DNA from: G965279355 sp965279355
Lineage (GTDB): Bacteria; Pseudomonadota; Alphaproteobacteria; CACIAM-22H2
Length of the DNA stretch: 64,000 bases
Assembly: GCA_965279355.1 (NCBI GenBank)
Contig: OZ257155.1
Coordinates: forward strand, 2,914,001-2,978,000
Direction: 5' to 3'
Shown here: piece after piece, positions 32,413 through 41,518 of the stretch
How positions within the stretch are numbered: position 1 is the stretch's first letter
Layout of the letters: each line of letters opens with the position of its first letter
The notes under the pieces: model-generated
What the model saw: the letters and a program-made list of their open reading frames with translations, nothing else
The model's database searches: none
What the model was told of the DNA's origin: nothing
Made by a program: the position numbers and the translations under genes

Positions 32413-32474
32413 GGAGGCGCCTGTGGCAAACCACCTTACGGTCGATGATCCATCCGTCGTTTGGTCAGGCGTGT

Positions 32475-34535
32475 TCAGAAGGCAGCCCCCATTCGGGCCA
32501 TCAATATCCGCCCCGGCAGCGGATAGGCATTATAGCGGTTAAAAGTTGCCGTGCTCGCCACCGCGTAATCGAAATCGTTCTTGTCGTTCAGCAGATTTTG
32601 AGCCGCCAGCGACCAGCGGAGCTGCTCGTACTCGCCGCCGATCTTGGCATCGAAGATCTTGCGCGCGGGAATTGTGGGCTGGAAGTTCCGCTGGTCGTTG
32701 TCCATGCGGCGCTCGCCTACATATCTGCCGTCCAGATCAAACACGACAAATTTCGGTACGATGTCCCAGCCAAAACCCGCACTCCCGGTCCAGTCGGATA
32801 CGATCGGAACGTCGCTCCCCTGGAACCGTCCTTCGCGAAATGTCGACTTGGTGTAGCTCAAGGCACCACGAAACCGGAGCGTGTCGCTGAAAGCATACGT
32901 GACGCTATTCTCGATGCCCCGGCGAAATGTCGGATCGAGATTCACGTTGGTGAACGAGACCGGGTCGAAATGAATCTCATTACGCAGATACATCAGGTAG
33001 GCGCTGCTTTGGAGCTGGAACGTACCCCAACGCTTGCGAAATCCGCCCTCGTAATCATGCGAGGTCTGAACCTGGGTATCGAATGTTGCCGGTACGCCGA
33101 ATGCCGCGAGCCCGACACGTTCGTCCACAGTCGGCACCCGGATGCTGCGGCCTGTCCGGCCGAACAACGCCAGCGTATCGGTTAACCGGTGCTCGGCGCC
33201 GAGGTGCGCCGCGTAATGCGTGTTCTGCCGATCGAGGGGGACGCCCTGCGGCGTGAACTGCGCCCCTGGAGCCGCCGGATTGAAGCGATCGCGGGCAGAA
33301 AAATCGACGTTCTGCAGCCGCAACCCCATCGAAAGGTCCGTATCGCTCCGAATGCCGAGCGTTCCCTGCCCGTAGACGGATGTCGATCGCTGATTGATTT
33401 CGTAGCGATGCTCCGGCGGATCGTTCTTGTGCAGGCCGCGATCGGATTCGTAGTCAGAATAATACGCGTCGATACCGAGAACGGATTTCGCCGGAAGCCC
33501 GAAAACGCTATGCACGATATTTGTACGTGGCGTTATCGAATAAGTCGTCAACACCGTATCGACATAGCTGTTGGAGCCGGCGACGAAGGAGGCCGTGTGC
33601 TGATCCTTGCGGCGCACGCCACCGTCCACGATCAGGTCGATGCCGTTGCCCAGATCACGGGTACCGCCCAATGTCAGGTTTACGCCGCGCTTGTAGCCGT
33701 AGTCGGCGGGTGTCGCGGCGCCGCGCGGGTTTTGTATCGTGCCACTGTCCTGCGGCGTCACCAGGCGGCCGCCGGGCAAGCCCAGCTCCTGCTCATCCGC
33801 CGAGAGATTTATGAAGTAGTCGCTTTCGCCGCCGTCAAATCGCGCTTCGGTCACGATATTACGCTGCTCAAGCTTGTTGTTCTGGCGGTAGCCATCGGCC
33901 GTAATGACATTACCGAACCCCGTGAGCGAATAGGGGCCGAAGATCTGGCGTGTCGAAGCGCTGCCTTCGCGATGATTGAAAGAGCCAAGCGCCCCATCGG
34001 CGCGATAGGTCGAAGTCATGTCCTTCGCGGTTTTGGTGACAATATTGATGACGCCGCCCATGGCGCCGTCGCCATAGAGAACGCCGCCGCTATTGCCGCG
34101 GGTGATTTCGATACGCTCGATCGAGTCACGCGGAATGGCGGAAAAATCCACACCACCGAGATCGACATCGTTGAGACGACGGCCATTTATGAGGACCAGC
34201 GTGTTGGCTGTCGCCGTCAGGCCGAAGCCGCGCATGTCGATATTCTGCTGCGCGCCATTAACGCCACCGAATAAACTGGTCGACTGGATACCGGCCTGGC
34301 GGGCAAGGAGGTCTTGCAGCGTCCCTGTGGACCGTTCGATCTCTTCGGACGTGATGATTGTCGTTGACGCACCCGGGATACCGTTGCCCAGGCGCGATGC
34401 CGTCACCACCGTTTCCGGCAGACTCTGCGGCGCGGGCGCGCTGGTTTGCGCAAACCCATCGTGAGAGAAAGAAGTAAGGGCTAGAACGCCCAATAGAGCG
34501 GCCGCAATGAGCGACCGGTTGACAACCTGAAACAT
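32475..34535 (-). CDS. TonB-dependent receptor, probably for cobalamin (BtuB-like)
   Basis: A 686-residue outer-membrane receptor with a signal peptide ending near GFAQ. A TonB-box-like ETVVTA stands at the mature N-terminus. The plug domain (about 45-160) has MRGFGLTATANTLVLINGRRLND and IERIEITRGNSGGVLYGDGAMGGVINI. The beta barrel follows and ends in an aromatic residue (ARMGAAF). CGGAGC lies eight bases before the ATG at 34535. The cobalamin riboswitch upstream is the reason to call cobalamin the ligand; the barrel sequence alone would not show it. Confidence 0.93.
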   Translation of the reverse strand: MFQVVNRSLIAAALLGVLALTSFSHDGFAQTSAPAPQSLPETVVTASRLGNGIPGASTTIITSEEIERSTGTLQDLLARQAGIQSTSLFGGVNGAQQNIDMRGFGLTATANTLVLINGRRLNDVDLGGVDFSAIPRDSIERIEITRGNSGGVLYGDGAMGGVINIVTKTAKDMTSTYRADGALGSFNHREGSASTRQIFGPYSLTGFGNVITADGYRQNNKLEQRNIVTEARFDGGESDYFINLSADEQELGLPGGRLVTPQDSGTIQNPRGAATPADYGYKRGVNLTLGGTRDLGNGIDLIVDGGVRRKDQHTASFVAGSNSYVDTVLTTYSITPRTNIVHSVFGLPAKSVLGIDAYYSDYESDRGLHKNDPPEHRYEINQRSTSVYGQGTLGIRSDTDLSMGLRLQNVDFSARDRFNPAAPGAQFTPQGVPLDRQNTHYAAHLGAEHRLTDTLALFGRTGRSIRVPTVDERVGLAAFGVPATFDTQVQTSHDYEGGFRKRWGTFQLQSSAYLMYLRNEIHFDPVSFTNVNLDPTFRRGIENSVTYAFSDTLRFRGALSYTKSTFREGRFQGSDVPIVSDWTGSAGFGWDIVPKFVVFDLDGRYVGERRMDNDQRNFQPTIPARKIFDAKIGGEYEQLRWSLAAQNLLNDKNDFDYAVASTATFNRYNAYPLPGRILMARMGAAF

Positions 34536-34649
34536 GAAAAGCTCCGCCACGCGTTATGGTCGTCAACGCGAACGGAGGACAGCGCCATCGCTGCCATGGA
34601 AGATCCGTGAATTTCCGCCACTGGTGCACCCCGCCCCATGGTAGTCCGC

Positions 34650-34840
34650 ATTGACACGCAGCGACGGCAGGTCTCCTGGCTCGTGGGACACTCGCGATCC
34701 GCCTTCCCGGGTTTCCCCAGTGGCGTTGTGGATCGCAAACCCACTTACAGTTGCGGGGGCAGCTCCGGCTTTGGCCCGTTAAGGCCGCACCGGCTTCCCT
34801 TTTGATCCCGGAACGGGAACCGTCACTAAGGCGGACTTAA
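34650..34840 (-). ncRNA. Cobalamin riboswitch
   Basis: Read on the minus strand, this leader contains in order GACGGTTCCCG, an AGGGAAGCCGGTG segment, GCCCCCGCAACTG, GCCACTGGGG, and the B12 box AGCCAGGAGACCTGCCGTCG (34662-34681). These are the hallmarks of the AdoCbl-type riboswitch. It lies about 115 bases before the receptor start and should switch the receptor-tonB-membrane-protein operon off when B12 is plentiful. Ends are approximate. Confidence 0.95.
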
Positions 34841-34879
34841 CGCCGGGGTGCAAGGCAAGTCAAGAACACCCTCTCATCT

Positions 34880-34951
34880 GTCATGCCGGCCGTGAGCCCG
34901 CATCCATCAATCCATTTGCACGATGGACCCCGGGTCAAGCCCGGGATGACG
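34880..34951. repeat. Dispersed palindromic repeat, family A copy 3
   Basis: It lies between the coaE stop and the promoter side of the riboswitch. The right half (ATGGACCCCGGGTCAAGCCC, then GGGATGAC) is typical. The left half (GTCATGCCGGCCGTGAGCCC) is diverged. Confidence 0.75.
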
Positions 34952-34963
34952 AGACTGGGTTGT

Positions 34964-35584
34964 CTACCGGTAACCCGGTTTCCACGCACGTCCTGCTTTC
35001 AACGCCCGGAGGGCGCGCCGCAGGCCGTCGAGGGTCGGCCGCTTGCCGAGGCCGCTGGTCACAACGAAGTCCGCGCGCCGCCGTTTGACGGAATCCGGCA
35101 TCTGCCGGGAAAGAATGTCGCGCAGGCGGGCGTCGGTCATGCCGGGCCGGCGCAGCACGCGCTGCCGCTGCAGAAACGCCGGCGCACTGACAACCAGAGC
35201 AGCGTCCACGGAACGCCGCCGCCGGCTTTCGAAGAGCAGGGGAATATCGAGCGCCACGATGCGCGCCCGGCGGCGTGCCTGAGCGGCGAGCCAGGCGAGG
35301 GTTTCCGAGCGCACCATCGGGTGGAGGATGGCCTCCAACCGGCGCAGGGCCGTCGGATCCTTGCCGCCGAACACCATGGCGCCAAGCTTGGCGCGATCGA
35401 TGGCGCCGTTGCTGACGCTGCCCGGAAATTCCCGGGCGATTTTGGGAACCGCGATGCCGCCCGGGCCCATCAGCAGGTGAACAGTGGCGTCGGCGTCATG
35501 GACGGGAATGTGCAGGCGACGCAACAGCTGGGTTGCTGTCGTCTTTCCCATGCCGATCGAGCCGGTCAGTCCGAGAATGCGCAT
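34964..35584 (-). CDS. coaE: Dephospho-CoA kinase
   Basis: A 206-residue kinase for the last step of coenzyme A synthesis, phosphorylating the 3' hydroxyl of dephospho-CoA. The P-loop is GSIGMGKT (residues 8-15). VHDADATVHLLMGPGG and VALDIPLLFES are further family motifs. The C-terminal part is rich in arginine. It is normally followed directly by dnaQ in Alphaproteobacteria; here the B12 cassette intervenes. It lies 24 bases after the Sel1 lipoprotein gene. Confidence 0.96.
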   Translation of the reverse strand: MRILGLTGSIGMGKTTATQLLRRLHIPVHDADATVHLLMGPGGIAVPKIAREFPGSVSNGAIDRAKLGAMVFGGKDPTALRRLEAILHPMVRSETLAWLAAQARRRARIVALDIPLLFESRRRRSVDAALVVSAPAFLQRQRVLRRPGMTDARLRDILSRQMPDSVKRRRADFVVTSGLGKRPTLDGLRRALRALKAGRAWKPGYR

Positions 35585-35608
35585 CAGGACATGCGCTCCG
35601 ACAGAAGA

Positions 35609-36478
35609 TTACTGTGCGCTGCTCTCTTCGTTGTCGGAGCCGGCAACCTTGTACCATTCGGCCGCGCGCTGCGGATCGCGCTCCACGCCCAGACCCTGCT
35701 CATACATGCCAGCGAGATTGCGAGCCGCCGGGCGGAAGCCTTTCTCGGCGGCGGTGCGGTACCATTTGAAGGCTTCGTTGTCATTGCGCTCGACGCCGCG
35801 GCCCAGCCGGAGCAGGCTGGCCAGGTTGTTCATGCTCTGCACGTTACCGAGTTCGGCGGCTCTGCGGTAGAGGCGCACCGCTTCGGCATCGTCCTGGTCG
35901 ATGCCACGACCGGTGATGAAATGGGCGGCGAGATTGTTGATGGCGCGCGTGTCGTTGGCGGTCGCCGCCAGCCGGTACCATTTGACGGCTTCCTGATCGT
36001 CGCGCTCGACGCCCCGGCCCAGCGAATAGAGCCAGCCGATGGTCGTCTGGGCCGGCGCGATGTTTTCTTCCGCCGCCAAAACGAGAAGGCGAAAGGCCTC
36101 GCGGTCGTTCTCCGGCCCCTCGCCGTTGCGCAGATACATATGGCCGAGATTGTTATTGGCGGGTGCGTGATTCTGTTCGCTGGCCGCCCTGTAAAGCTTC
36201 GCGGCTTCCGCTTCGTTCTTCGAGATGCCGCGGCCGAATTCGTACATCCAGCCGAGATTGACCTGCGCCGGCGCATAGTTGCGTTTCGCGGCGGCGGTGA
36301 ACACCCGCAGCGCCTGGGTGTCGCTCTGCTCCGCGCCTTGTCCGGTAAGATAAGCGAGACCCTGCGCATTGGCCTGGATCAGATCGTCTTCCGCGCCGCC
36401 ATTGGTGACGAGGTTGCCCGTATCAGGCGTGGTACAGGCGGCAAGCCCAAGAAAGGCGATCAGAAACCAACGACGCAT
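35609..36478 (-). CDS. Sel1-repeat lipoprotein
   Basis: A 289-residue protein with a lipoprotein signal (MRRWFLIAFLGLAAC). It has about six or seven Sel1-like repeats of about 36 residues, recognisable by repeated A-x-x-N-L-G-x-M-Y and G-x-G-V-x-x-D units (NLGWMYEFGRGISKNEAEA, NLGHMYLRNGEGPENDREA). Sel1 proteins act as scaffolds in envelope or signalling complexes. It stands between aroE and coaE, which are usually adjacent. Partner unknown. Confidence 0.92.
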   Translation of the reverse strand: MRRWFLIAFLGLAACTTPDTGNLVTNGGAEDDLIQANAQGLAYLTGQGAEQSDTQALRVFTAAAKRNYAPAQVNLGWMYEFGRGISKNEAEAAKLYRAASEQNHAPANNNLGHMYLRNGEGPENDREAFRLLVLAAEENIAPAQTTIGWLYSLGRGVERDDQEAVKWYRLAATANDTRAINNLAAHFITGRGIDQDDAEAVRLYRRAAELGNVQSMNNLASLLRLGRGVERNDNEAFKWYRTAAEKGFRPAARNLAGMYEQGLGVERDPQRAAEWYKVAGSDNEESSAQ

Positions 36479-36644
36479 CTGCGAAATCCCCTGACAGAAG
36501 GTTGTCCCTCTTCCCTCTCCACGGTGGCTATCTTCGAGTCGTTTTTAGTTATGCAATTCTCATACAACGGAAATTCCAAAAGCCTGCGCTATCAGAGTAC
36601 GGCTAGGTAGTATTACGAAGCAACCGCAGCATTTTAGGCACTTC

Positions 36645-37481
36645 CTACCCCACCATCACATGCGCGCGGAGATCGGCGGTCACGGCCGGATCGGTCCCGA
36701 AGAAGTCGCGGAAGGCAAAACGGGCCTGGTGCAGCAGCATGCCCAGCCCATCGACGGTCCGGTTACCTCGGGCCCGGGCCCGGACCAGTAAATCGGTGTC
36801 CATCGGCACATAGACGATGTCGTTGACCACGGCGCCCGGCGGCAGCGCGGCCAGCGAGAGATCAAGCGCCGGTTCCTTGGCCATGCCAAGGGTGGTTGTG
36901 TTCACCACTAACCCGGCATCGGCCAGCGCGGCCGCCCGGGCATCCCAGTCATGAACCTTCACCGAGGGGCCGAAGGAGGTCAACTCGTCGGCCCGGCCCC
37001 TTGTCCGGTTGGTGACGCGGATTTCCGGCAGGCCGGCATCGACCAGGGCGGCGACCACGGCACGGGCAGCTCCCCCGGCCCCCAGCACGACCGCCGGCAG
37101 GGTCGGCAACCAGTCAGGCGCTTCCTGCCGAAGGTTTTCGATGAACCCGTACGCGTCCGTATTCTTGCCCGTGAGCGCGCCATCGCGACCGACAACCACG
37201 CAGTTCACGGCTCCGATCCGCCTGGCCACCGGATCGAGATGATCGACCACCGACAGGGCGGTTTCCTTATGCGGGACGGTGAGATTGACCCCCGCGAGGC
37301 CCAGCAGCGGCAGAGCCTTGAGCGCCGCCGTGAAATTCGCGGGTTTCACCGGGAACGCCACGTAGGCGCCATCGATGCCGTGCTTGCTCAGCCAGAAATT
37401 ATGCAGCCGCGGCGAGCGCGAGTGCCCGATCGGCCAGCCCATGACCCCGGCGATTTTCGTTGTGCCTTTAATATCGACCAT
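36645..37481 (-). CDS. aroE: Shikimate dehydrogenase
   Basis: A 278-residue NADP-dependent enzyme of aromatic amino-acid synthesis. Substrate-binding S21 and S23 are in GHSRSPRLHN. The catalytic pair is K72 (VPHKE) and D109 (KNTDAYG). The NADP-binding GAGGA is at 134-138 and NRTRGRA follows. It starts eight bases after the maf stop and belongs to the leftward series ppsR-maf-aroE that departs from the origin. Confidence 0.97.
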   Translation of the reverse strand: MVDIKGTTKIAGVMGWPIGHSRSPRLHNFWLSKHGIDGAYVAFPVKPANFTAALKALPLLGLAGVNLTVPHKETALSVVDHLDPVARRIGAVNCVVVGRDGALTGKNTDAYGFIENLRQEAPDWLPTLPAVVLGAGGAARAVVAALVDAGLPEIRVTNRTRGRADELTSFGPSVKVHDWDARAAALADAGLVVNTTTLGMAKEPALDLSLAALPPGAVVNDIVYVPMDTDLLVRARARGNRTVDGLGMLLHQARFAFRDFFGTDPAVTADLRAHVMVG

Positions 37482-37489
37482 GTTTCGCC

Positions 37490-38098
37490 TCAGGCCGTAA
37501 TGATGCCGCGATGGCGCAGAAAGCCCAGCAGCGGCAACAGCGGCAGACCCAGCACCGTGAAGAAATCCCCGGCAACCCGGTCGAACAGCTGCGAGCCAAG
37601 ACCTTCAAGCTGATAGGCGCCCACCGTGGTAAAAACAGCGGGGCCGACATCGTCGAGATACTTGTCGATGAACGCATCGCTCAACGTCCGCATGTCGAGC
37701 GTCGCCGTATCGGCGAATTTCCATAGTTCGCGCCGGCCTTCCAGCACGACCACGGCACTGATGAGCTGGTGCGTCCGTCCCGACATCGACTTGAGATGAC
37801 GGGTTGCCGCGGCGCGATCCGGCGGCTTGTCGAACCAGTCATCGCCCAATACCAGGATCTGGTCGGCACCGATCACCAGCGCGTCGGGATGCTTGGCTGC
37901 GATCGATCGCGCCTTGCGCAAAGCCAGCTCTGTCGCGGTTTCCTCACTCGAGGCATGGCGGGCGCGCAGCTCCGTTTTTACCGCCGGCTCGTCGATATCG
38001 GCGGGATCGACGGTAAAGGTGACGCCGGCATTGGTCAGCAGGCGTCGCCGGACAGCACTTGCCGAGGCAAGGACGATGCGGGGAATCTCCGCGTTCAT
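37490..38098 (-). CDS. maf: Maf family nucleotide pyrophosphatase
   Basis: A 202-residue Maf protein that hydrolyses non-canonical or canonical nucleoside triphosphates. RIVLASASAVRRRLLTNAGV at the start and VIGADQILVLGDDWFDKP in the middle are the characteristic substrate and metal-binding blocks, followed by AGDFFTVLGLPLLPLL near the end. Its ATG overlaps the ppsR stop by four bases, indicating coupled translation. Confidence 0.96.
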   Translation of the reverse strand: MNAEIPRIVLASASAVRRRLLTNAGVTFTVDPADIDEPAVKTELRARHASSEETATELALRKARSIAAKHPDALVIGADQILVLGDDWFDKPPDRAAATRHLKSMSGRTHQLISAVVVLEGRRELWKFADTATLDMRTLSDAFIDKYLDDVGPAVFTTVGAYQLEGLGSQLFDRVAGDFFTVLGLPLLPLLGFLRHRGIITA

Positions 38099-38922
38099 AC
38101 GGCCGCCGCTTTTTCTTTCTTTTCGATAATCATCTGCATAATGGCCGCCGACGTTTCCTCGATCGACCGGCGCGTTACGTCAAGGACCGGCCAGCCGTTC
38201 CTGGAAAACAGCTGGCGGGCCTGCAAAACCTCGGCCTTTACCGTTTCAAGGTCGGTATACGATGTTTCGTCGGTGTCGTTGATCATCTTGAGACGGTTGC
38301 GCCGCACCTGCACCAGGACATTCGGATCGGCCACCAGGCCGACGACTAGCGGTCGCGTCAGCTCTTCAAGCGACGGCGGCAGCGGTGTCCCCGGAACAAA
38401 CGGAACATTGGCGGCACGGTAACCGCGATTGGCGAGATAAAGGCAGGTCGGGGTTTTCGAGGTCCGCGACACGCCGACCAGGACGACATCGGCCTTGTCG
38501 AGATCGTGGGTCAGCTGGCCGTCATCATGCGCCATCACGTAGTTCATGGCCTCGATGCGGGCAAAATATTCACTGTCCAGCGCATGCTGCCGTCCCGGCA
38601 TATGACTCGCGGTCGCATGCAGGTAGTTGGCCAGTGCGCCCAGAACCGGGTCGAGCACGGCGATGCATGGCACATCGATCTTGCGGCAGCGTTCTTCCAG
38701 AAGCGTGCGCAGATGCTCGTTCACCAGCGTGAACAGGACAAGGCCGGGATTGGCCTCAATGCTGTCGAGAATCTTCTGAAGCTGCCGGTCGGACCGCACC
38801 ATCGTCCAGATATGCTCGATCGGATCCATGCCTTCGAACTGCGAGAGGCAGGCCGTGGCGACAGCATTGATGGTCTCGCCGGTTGCATCGGAGACGAGAT
38901 GAAGATGGAAGTTGTTCTTCAT
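38095..38922 (-). CDS. ppsR: Pyruvate, phosphate dikinase regulatory protein (PPSR family)
   Basis: A 275-residue bifunctional kinase/phosphorylase that switches pyruvate phosphate dikinase or PEP synthase on and off through phosphorylation of a threonine. The nucleotide-binding motif is GVSRTSKT (150-157). FHLHLVSDATGETINAVA at the start is the family signature. It is the first leftward gene beside the origin candidate. The ATG at 38922 is chosen because the family signature begins there, although the frame is open to 39030. Confidence 0.95.
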   Translation of the reverse strand: MKNNFHLHLVSDATGETINAVATACLSQFEGMDPIEHIWTMVRSDRQLQKILDSIEANPGLVLFTLVNEHLRTLLEERCRKIDVPCIAVLDPVLGALANYLHATASHMPGRQHALDSEYFARIEAMNYVMAHDDGQLTHDLDKADVVLVGVSRTSKTPTCLYLANRGYRAANVPFVPGTPLPPSLEELTRPLVVGLVADPNVLVQVRRNRLKMINDTDETSYTDLETVKAEVLQARQLFSRNGWPVLDVTRRSIEETSAAIMQMIIEKKEKAAAV

Positions 38923-39401
38923 GAAACGCCCGCTTCTGCCTGTGGATGACTGTGTGACAGTGCGGATAAGTCGCGACTTATACCGGAGGCCTCGAAACAG
39001 TCCCGGCTGACCCCGGAACGGCCAGAACAATTGTCAGGCTCCGGGTGATTGTGTCCCCAAGCGCCGCAAAGCGGTGACGACATCCAGACTATGCCCCCGA
39101 TTCAGCCAATCCACAGACAGGTTTTCCCCGTCTTGATCGGCACAATATCACGCTCCGACCGCAAGTCGCGGGATTCACTCCCCAGCATCGCGTCCCTGTG
39201 AACATCCTGTGTCCCGCCTGGGTACGGTTTGCCTGCAGCGAAGAATTCCCGTCACTCACAGGCATCCACTATCCTCATCATCTTTAAAGATTCAAATCTA
39301 ATAGTAAGATGATCGGAGGGAGAACCCGCCGGCCTGGCCTATAATCCAGACGCCGGCCCGCCTCCCAAGTCCGCCAAACCCAAGCAAACGCAGGACCAGT
39401 T
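38923..39401. other. Candidate chromosomal replication origin (oriC)
   Basis: This 479-base gap holds no credible gene and separates the leftward ppsR from the rightward hemE, the place where Caulobacter and relatives have their origin. It contains DnaA-box-like 9-mers: TGTGGATGA (38941) and TGCGGATAA (38961), each one base from TGTGGATAA, and a weaker CAATCCACA (39107). Three GANTC sites lie at 39099, 39172 and 39289. The only AT-rich stretch is near 39280-39310 and is flanked by the inverted repeat ATCATCTT/AAGATGAT (39277-39284 and 39306-39313). The hemE promoter must also lie here. Confidence 0.7.
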
Positions 39402-40469
39402 TTGCCAACACCCGTTCTCAGGCAGGCCAAGTCGATGATCCGCGCCTTTCATGGCGAGGTGCAGGCACGTCCGACCTTCTGGTTCATGCGCCAGGCGGGC
39501 CGGTACCTGCCGGAGTACCGGGAGATCCGGAGCCAGGCGAAGGATTTCGTCCAGCTCTGCCTGACTCCGGATCTGGCCACCGAAGTCACACTGCAGCCGA
39601 TCCGTCGCTTTGGGATGGATGCGGCGATCCTGTTTTCGGACATCCTGATGGTTCCGCACGGGTTGGGGCAGAAACTGGCTTTCAAGGAAGGCGAGGGGCC
39701 GGTGCTGGAGCCGGTTCGCACGGCTGCCGATTTTGCGCGGTTGCGGAGCGGGCTCGACGGGCTTCTGAAAACTTTGAGCCCTGTCATGCAGACGGTCCGT
39801 CAGGTTTCAGAGGGTTTGCCTCTGGATACTGCGCTGATCGGGTTTGCCGGCGCGCCGTGGACGGTGGCGACGTACATGATCGAAGGCCGCGGCAAAACCG
39901 ATTTCGCCAGGATCCGGAAGATGGCATTCGGCGAGCCTGAGCTGTTCGAGCAGCTGATGGACCTGCTGATCGAGGCGACGGCGATCTATCTGAATGCCCA
40001 GATCGAGGCGGGCGCTGAAGCCGTCCAGATCTTCGACACCTGGTCCGGCATCCTTCCGGACGATCAGTTCCAGCGCTGGGCCGTGGAGCCGGTGCGGGAG
40101 ATCATCAATCTGGTGCAGACGAAACATCCGGCTGTCCCCATCATTGCCTTCCCCAAGGGCGCCGGCATCAATCTGCAGGACTACGCCACCCAGACCGGCG
40201 CCGAATGCATCGGTTTCGATTCAACCGTCCCGCCGGAATGGGCGGCGAAATTCCTGCAGCCGCAATCGGCGGTGCAGGGCAACCTCGATCCGATGTTGCT
40301 GGTCATCGGTGGCAAGCCGATGGAAGACGCGGTGCTGCGGATTCTGAAGGCGTTGGGCCGCGGACCGTTCATCTTCAATCTCGGTCATGGGATTGTCCCT
40401 GAAACACCGCCCGATCATGTCGCAAGGCTCGCCGAGATGATCCGTGCCTGGCATCACCGCCACGCATGA
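39402..40469 (+). CDS. hemE: Uroporphyrinogen decarboxylase
   Basis: A 355-residue heme-biosynthesis enzyme converting uroporphyrinogen III to coproporphyrinogen III. The active-site signature is PTFWFMRQAGRYLPEYR. A further block is GFAGAPWTVATYMIEGRG, and the C-terminal FNLGHGIVPETPPDHV is also conserved. It starts with TTG at 39402, supported by AGGA six bases upstream. Its end overlaps hemH by four bases. It is the first rightward gene beside the origin candidate. Confidence 0.97.
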   Translation: MPTPVLRQAKSMIRAFHGEVQARPTFWFMRQAGRYLPEYREIRSQAKDFVQLCLTPDLATEVTLQPIRRFGMDAAILFSDILMVPHGLGQKLAFKEGEGPVLEPVRTAADFARLRSGLDGLLKTLSPVMQTVRQVSEGLPLDTALIGFAGAPWTVATYMIEGRGKTDFARIRKMAFGEPELFEQLMDLLIEATAIYLNAQIEAGAEAVQIFDTWSGILPDDQFQRWAVEPVREIINLVQTKHPAVPIIAFPKGAGINLQDYATQTGAECIGFDSTVPPEWAAKFLQPQSAVQGNLDPMLLVIGGKPMEDAVLRILKALGRGPFIFNLGHGIVPETPPDHVARLAEMIRAWHHRHA

Positions 40470-41518
40470 AAAAGATCGCGGTCGTTCTCTTCAATCTAGG
40501 CGCACCCGATCGGCCGGACGCGGTCCAGCCGTTCCTGTTCAACCTGTTCAACGATCCGGCCATCATCGGCGTGCCACAGCCGATGCGCTGGCTGCTGGCG
40601 AAGCTCGTCTCGAAGCGCCGGGCAAAAACAGCGCAAGGAATTTATGAACGGCTGGGCGGCGGCTCACCGCTGCTTCCCAACACGCAGGCGCAGGCGCAGG
40701 CATTGCAGTCTGCCCTGGCGGATCTTGGAACGGTCCTGGTCGTGCCGGCCATGCGCTACTGGAATCCGCTGAGCGCCGAAGTCGCCGACTGCCTGCTGAG
40801 CTTCGGGCCCGACGAGATCGTCCTGCTGCCGCTGTATCCTCAGTACTCCACGACGACGACGGACTCATCGTTGCGCGACTGGCAGAAGGCAGCACAAGCG
40901 GCGGGGCTTCATATGCCAAGCCGGGCGTTGTGCTGTTATCCCGCTGAAGCCGGATTCATTCAGGCGCTGGCATCGCTGGTTCATCCAGTCTACGCGCGGA
41001 CCAAGATTTCGTATCCGGCAAAGAAACCGCGCGTGCTGTTTTCGGCGCATGGCATTCCCAAGCGGCTGGTCGAACGCGGCGACCCCTATCAGGCACAGGT
41101 CGAATTGACCGTTGCCGCGACGGTCAAAGCCTTGGCCATCCCCGATCTGGACTGGCAGATCTGCTATCAGAGCCGGGTAGGGCCGCTGGAGTGGATCGGT
41201 CCCTATGCCGAAGCGGAGATCGCGCGCGCCGGCACCGACGGTGTTCCCCTGATCGTGGTGCCGGTGGCATTTGTGTCGGAGCATTCCGAGACTCTGGTCG
41301 AGCTCGACGAAACCTATCGGGCCGACGCGCTTGCTCATGGCGTGCCGCTCTACGAACGCGTCGGCACCGTCGGCACGCATCCGGATTTCATCGGGGGCCT
41401 CGCGCGGCTGGTGCGGGATGCCCTGGCGCAACCGCGCGCCGTGATGGCCGATGGCAACGTGCGGCACTGTCCGGCGGCGTTCGGCCGCTGTGCCCTGAGC
41501 GGTGCGTCCCATGCTTGA
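40466..41518 (+). CDS. hemH: Ferrochelatase
   Basis: A 350-residue enzyme that inserts iron into protoporphyrin IX. AVVLFNLGAPDRPDAVQPFL starts the protein, LLPLYPQYSTTTT is the substrate region, and the catalytic histidine is in LFSAHGIPKR. WICYQSR-like DWQICYQSRVGPLEWIGP and VAFVSEHSETLVELD follow. A short C-terminal Cys-containing tail (RHCPAAFGRCALSG) may bind a cluster or be degenerate. Coupled by overlap to hemE and to hemJ. Confidence 0.97.
   Translation: MKKIAVVLFNLGAPDRPDAVQPFLFNLFNDPAIIGVPQPMRWLLAKLVSKRRAKTAQGIYERLGGGSPLLPNTQAQAQALQSALADLGTVLVVPAMRYWNPLSAEVADCLLSFGPDEIVLLPLYPQYSTTTTDSSLRDWQKAAQAAGLHMPSRALCCYPAEAGFIQALASLVHPVYARTKISYPAKKPRVLFSAHGIPKRLVERGDPYQAQVELTVAATVKALAIPDLDWQICYQSRVGPLEWIGPYAEAEIARAGTDGVPLIVVPVAFVSEHSETLVELDETYRADALAHGVPLYERVGTVGTHPDFIGGLARLVRDALAQPRAVMADGNVRHCPAAFGRCALSGASHA

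Noticed and set aside
34620..34860. The riboswitch region as a possible tRNA or small protein gene
   Set aside because: The order of conserved blocks, including the B12 box, matches the cobalamin riboswitch and no cloverleaf can be drawn.
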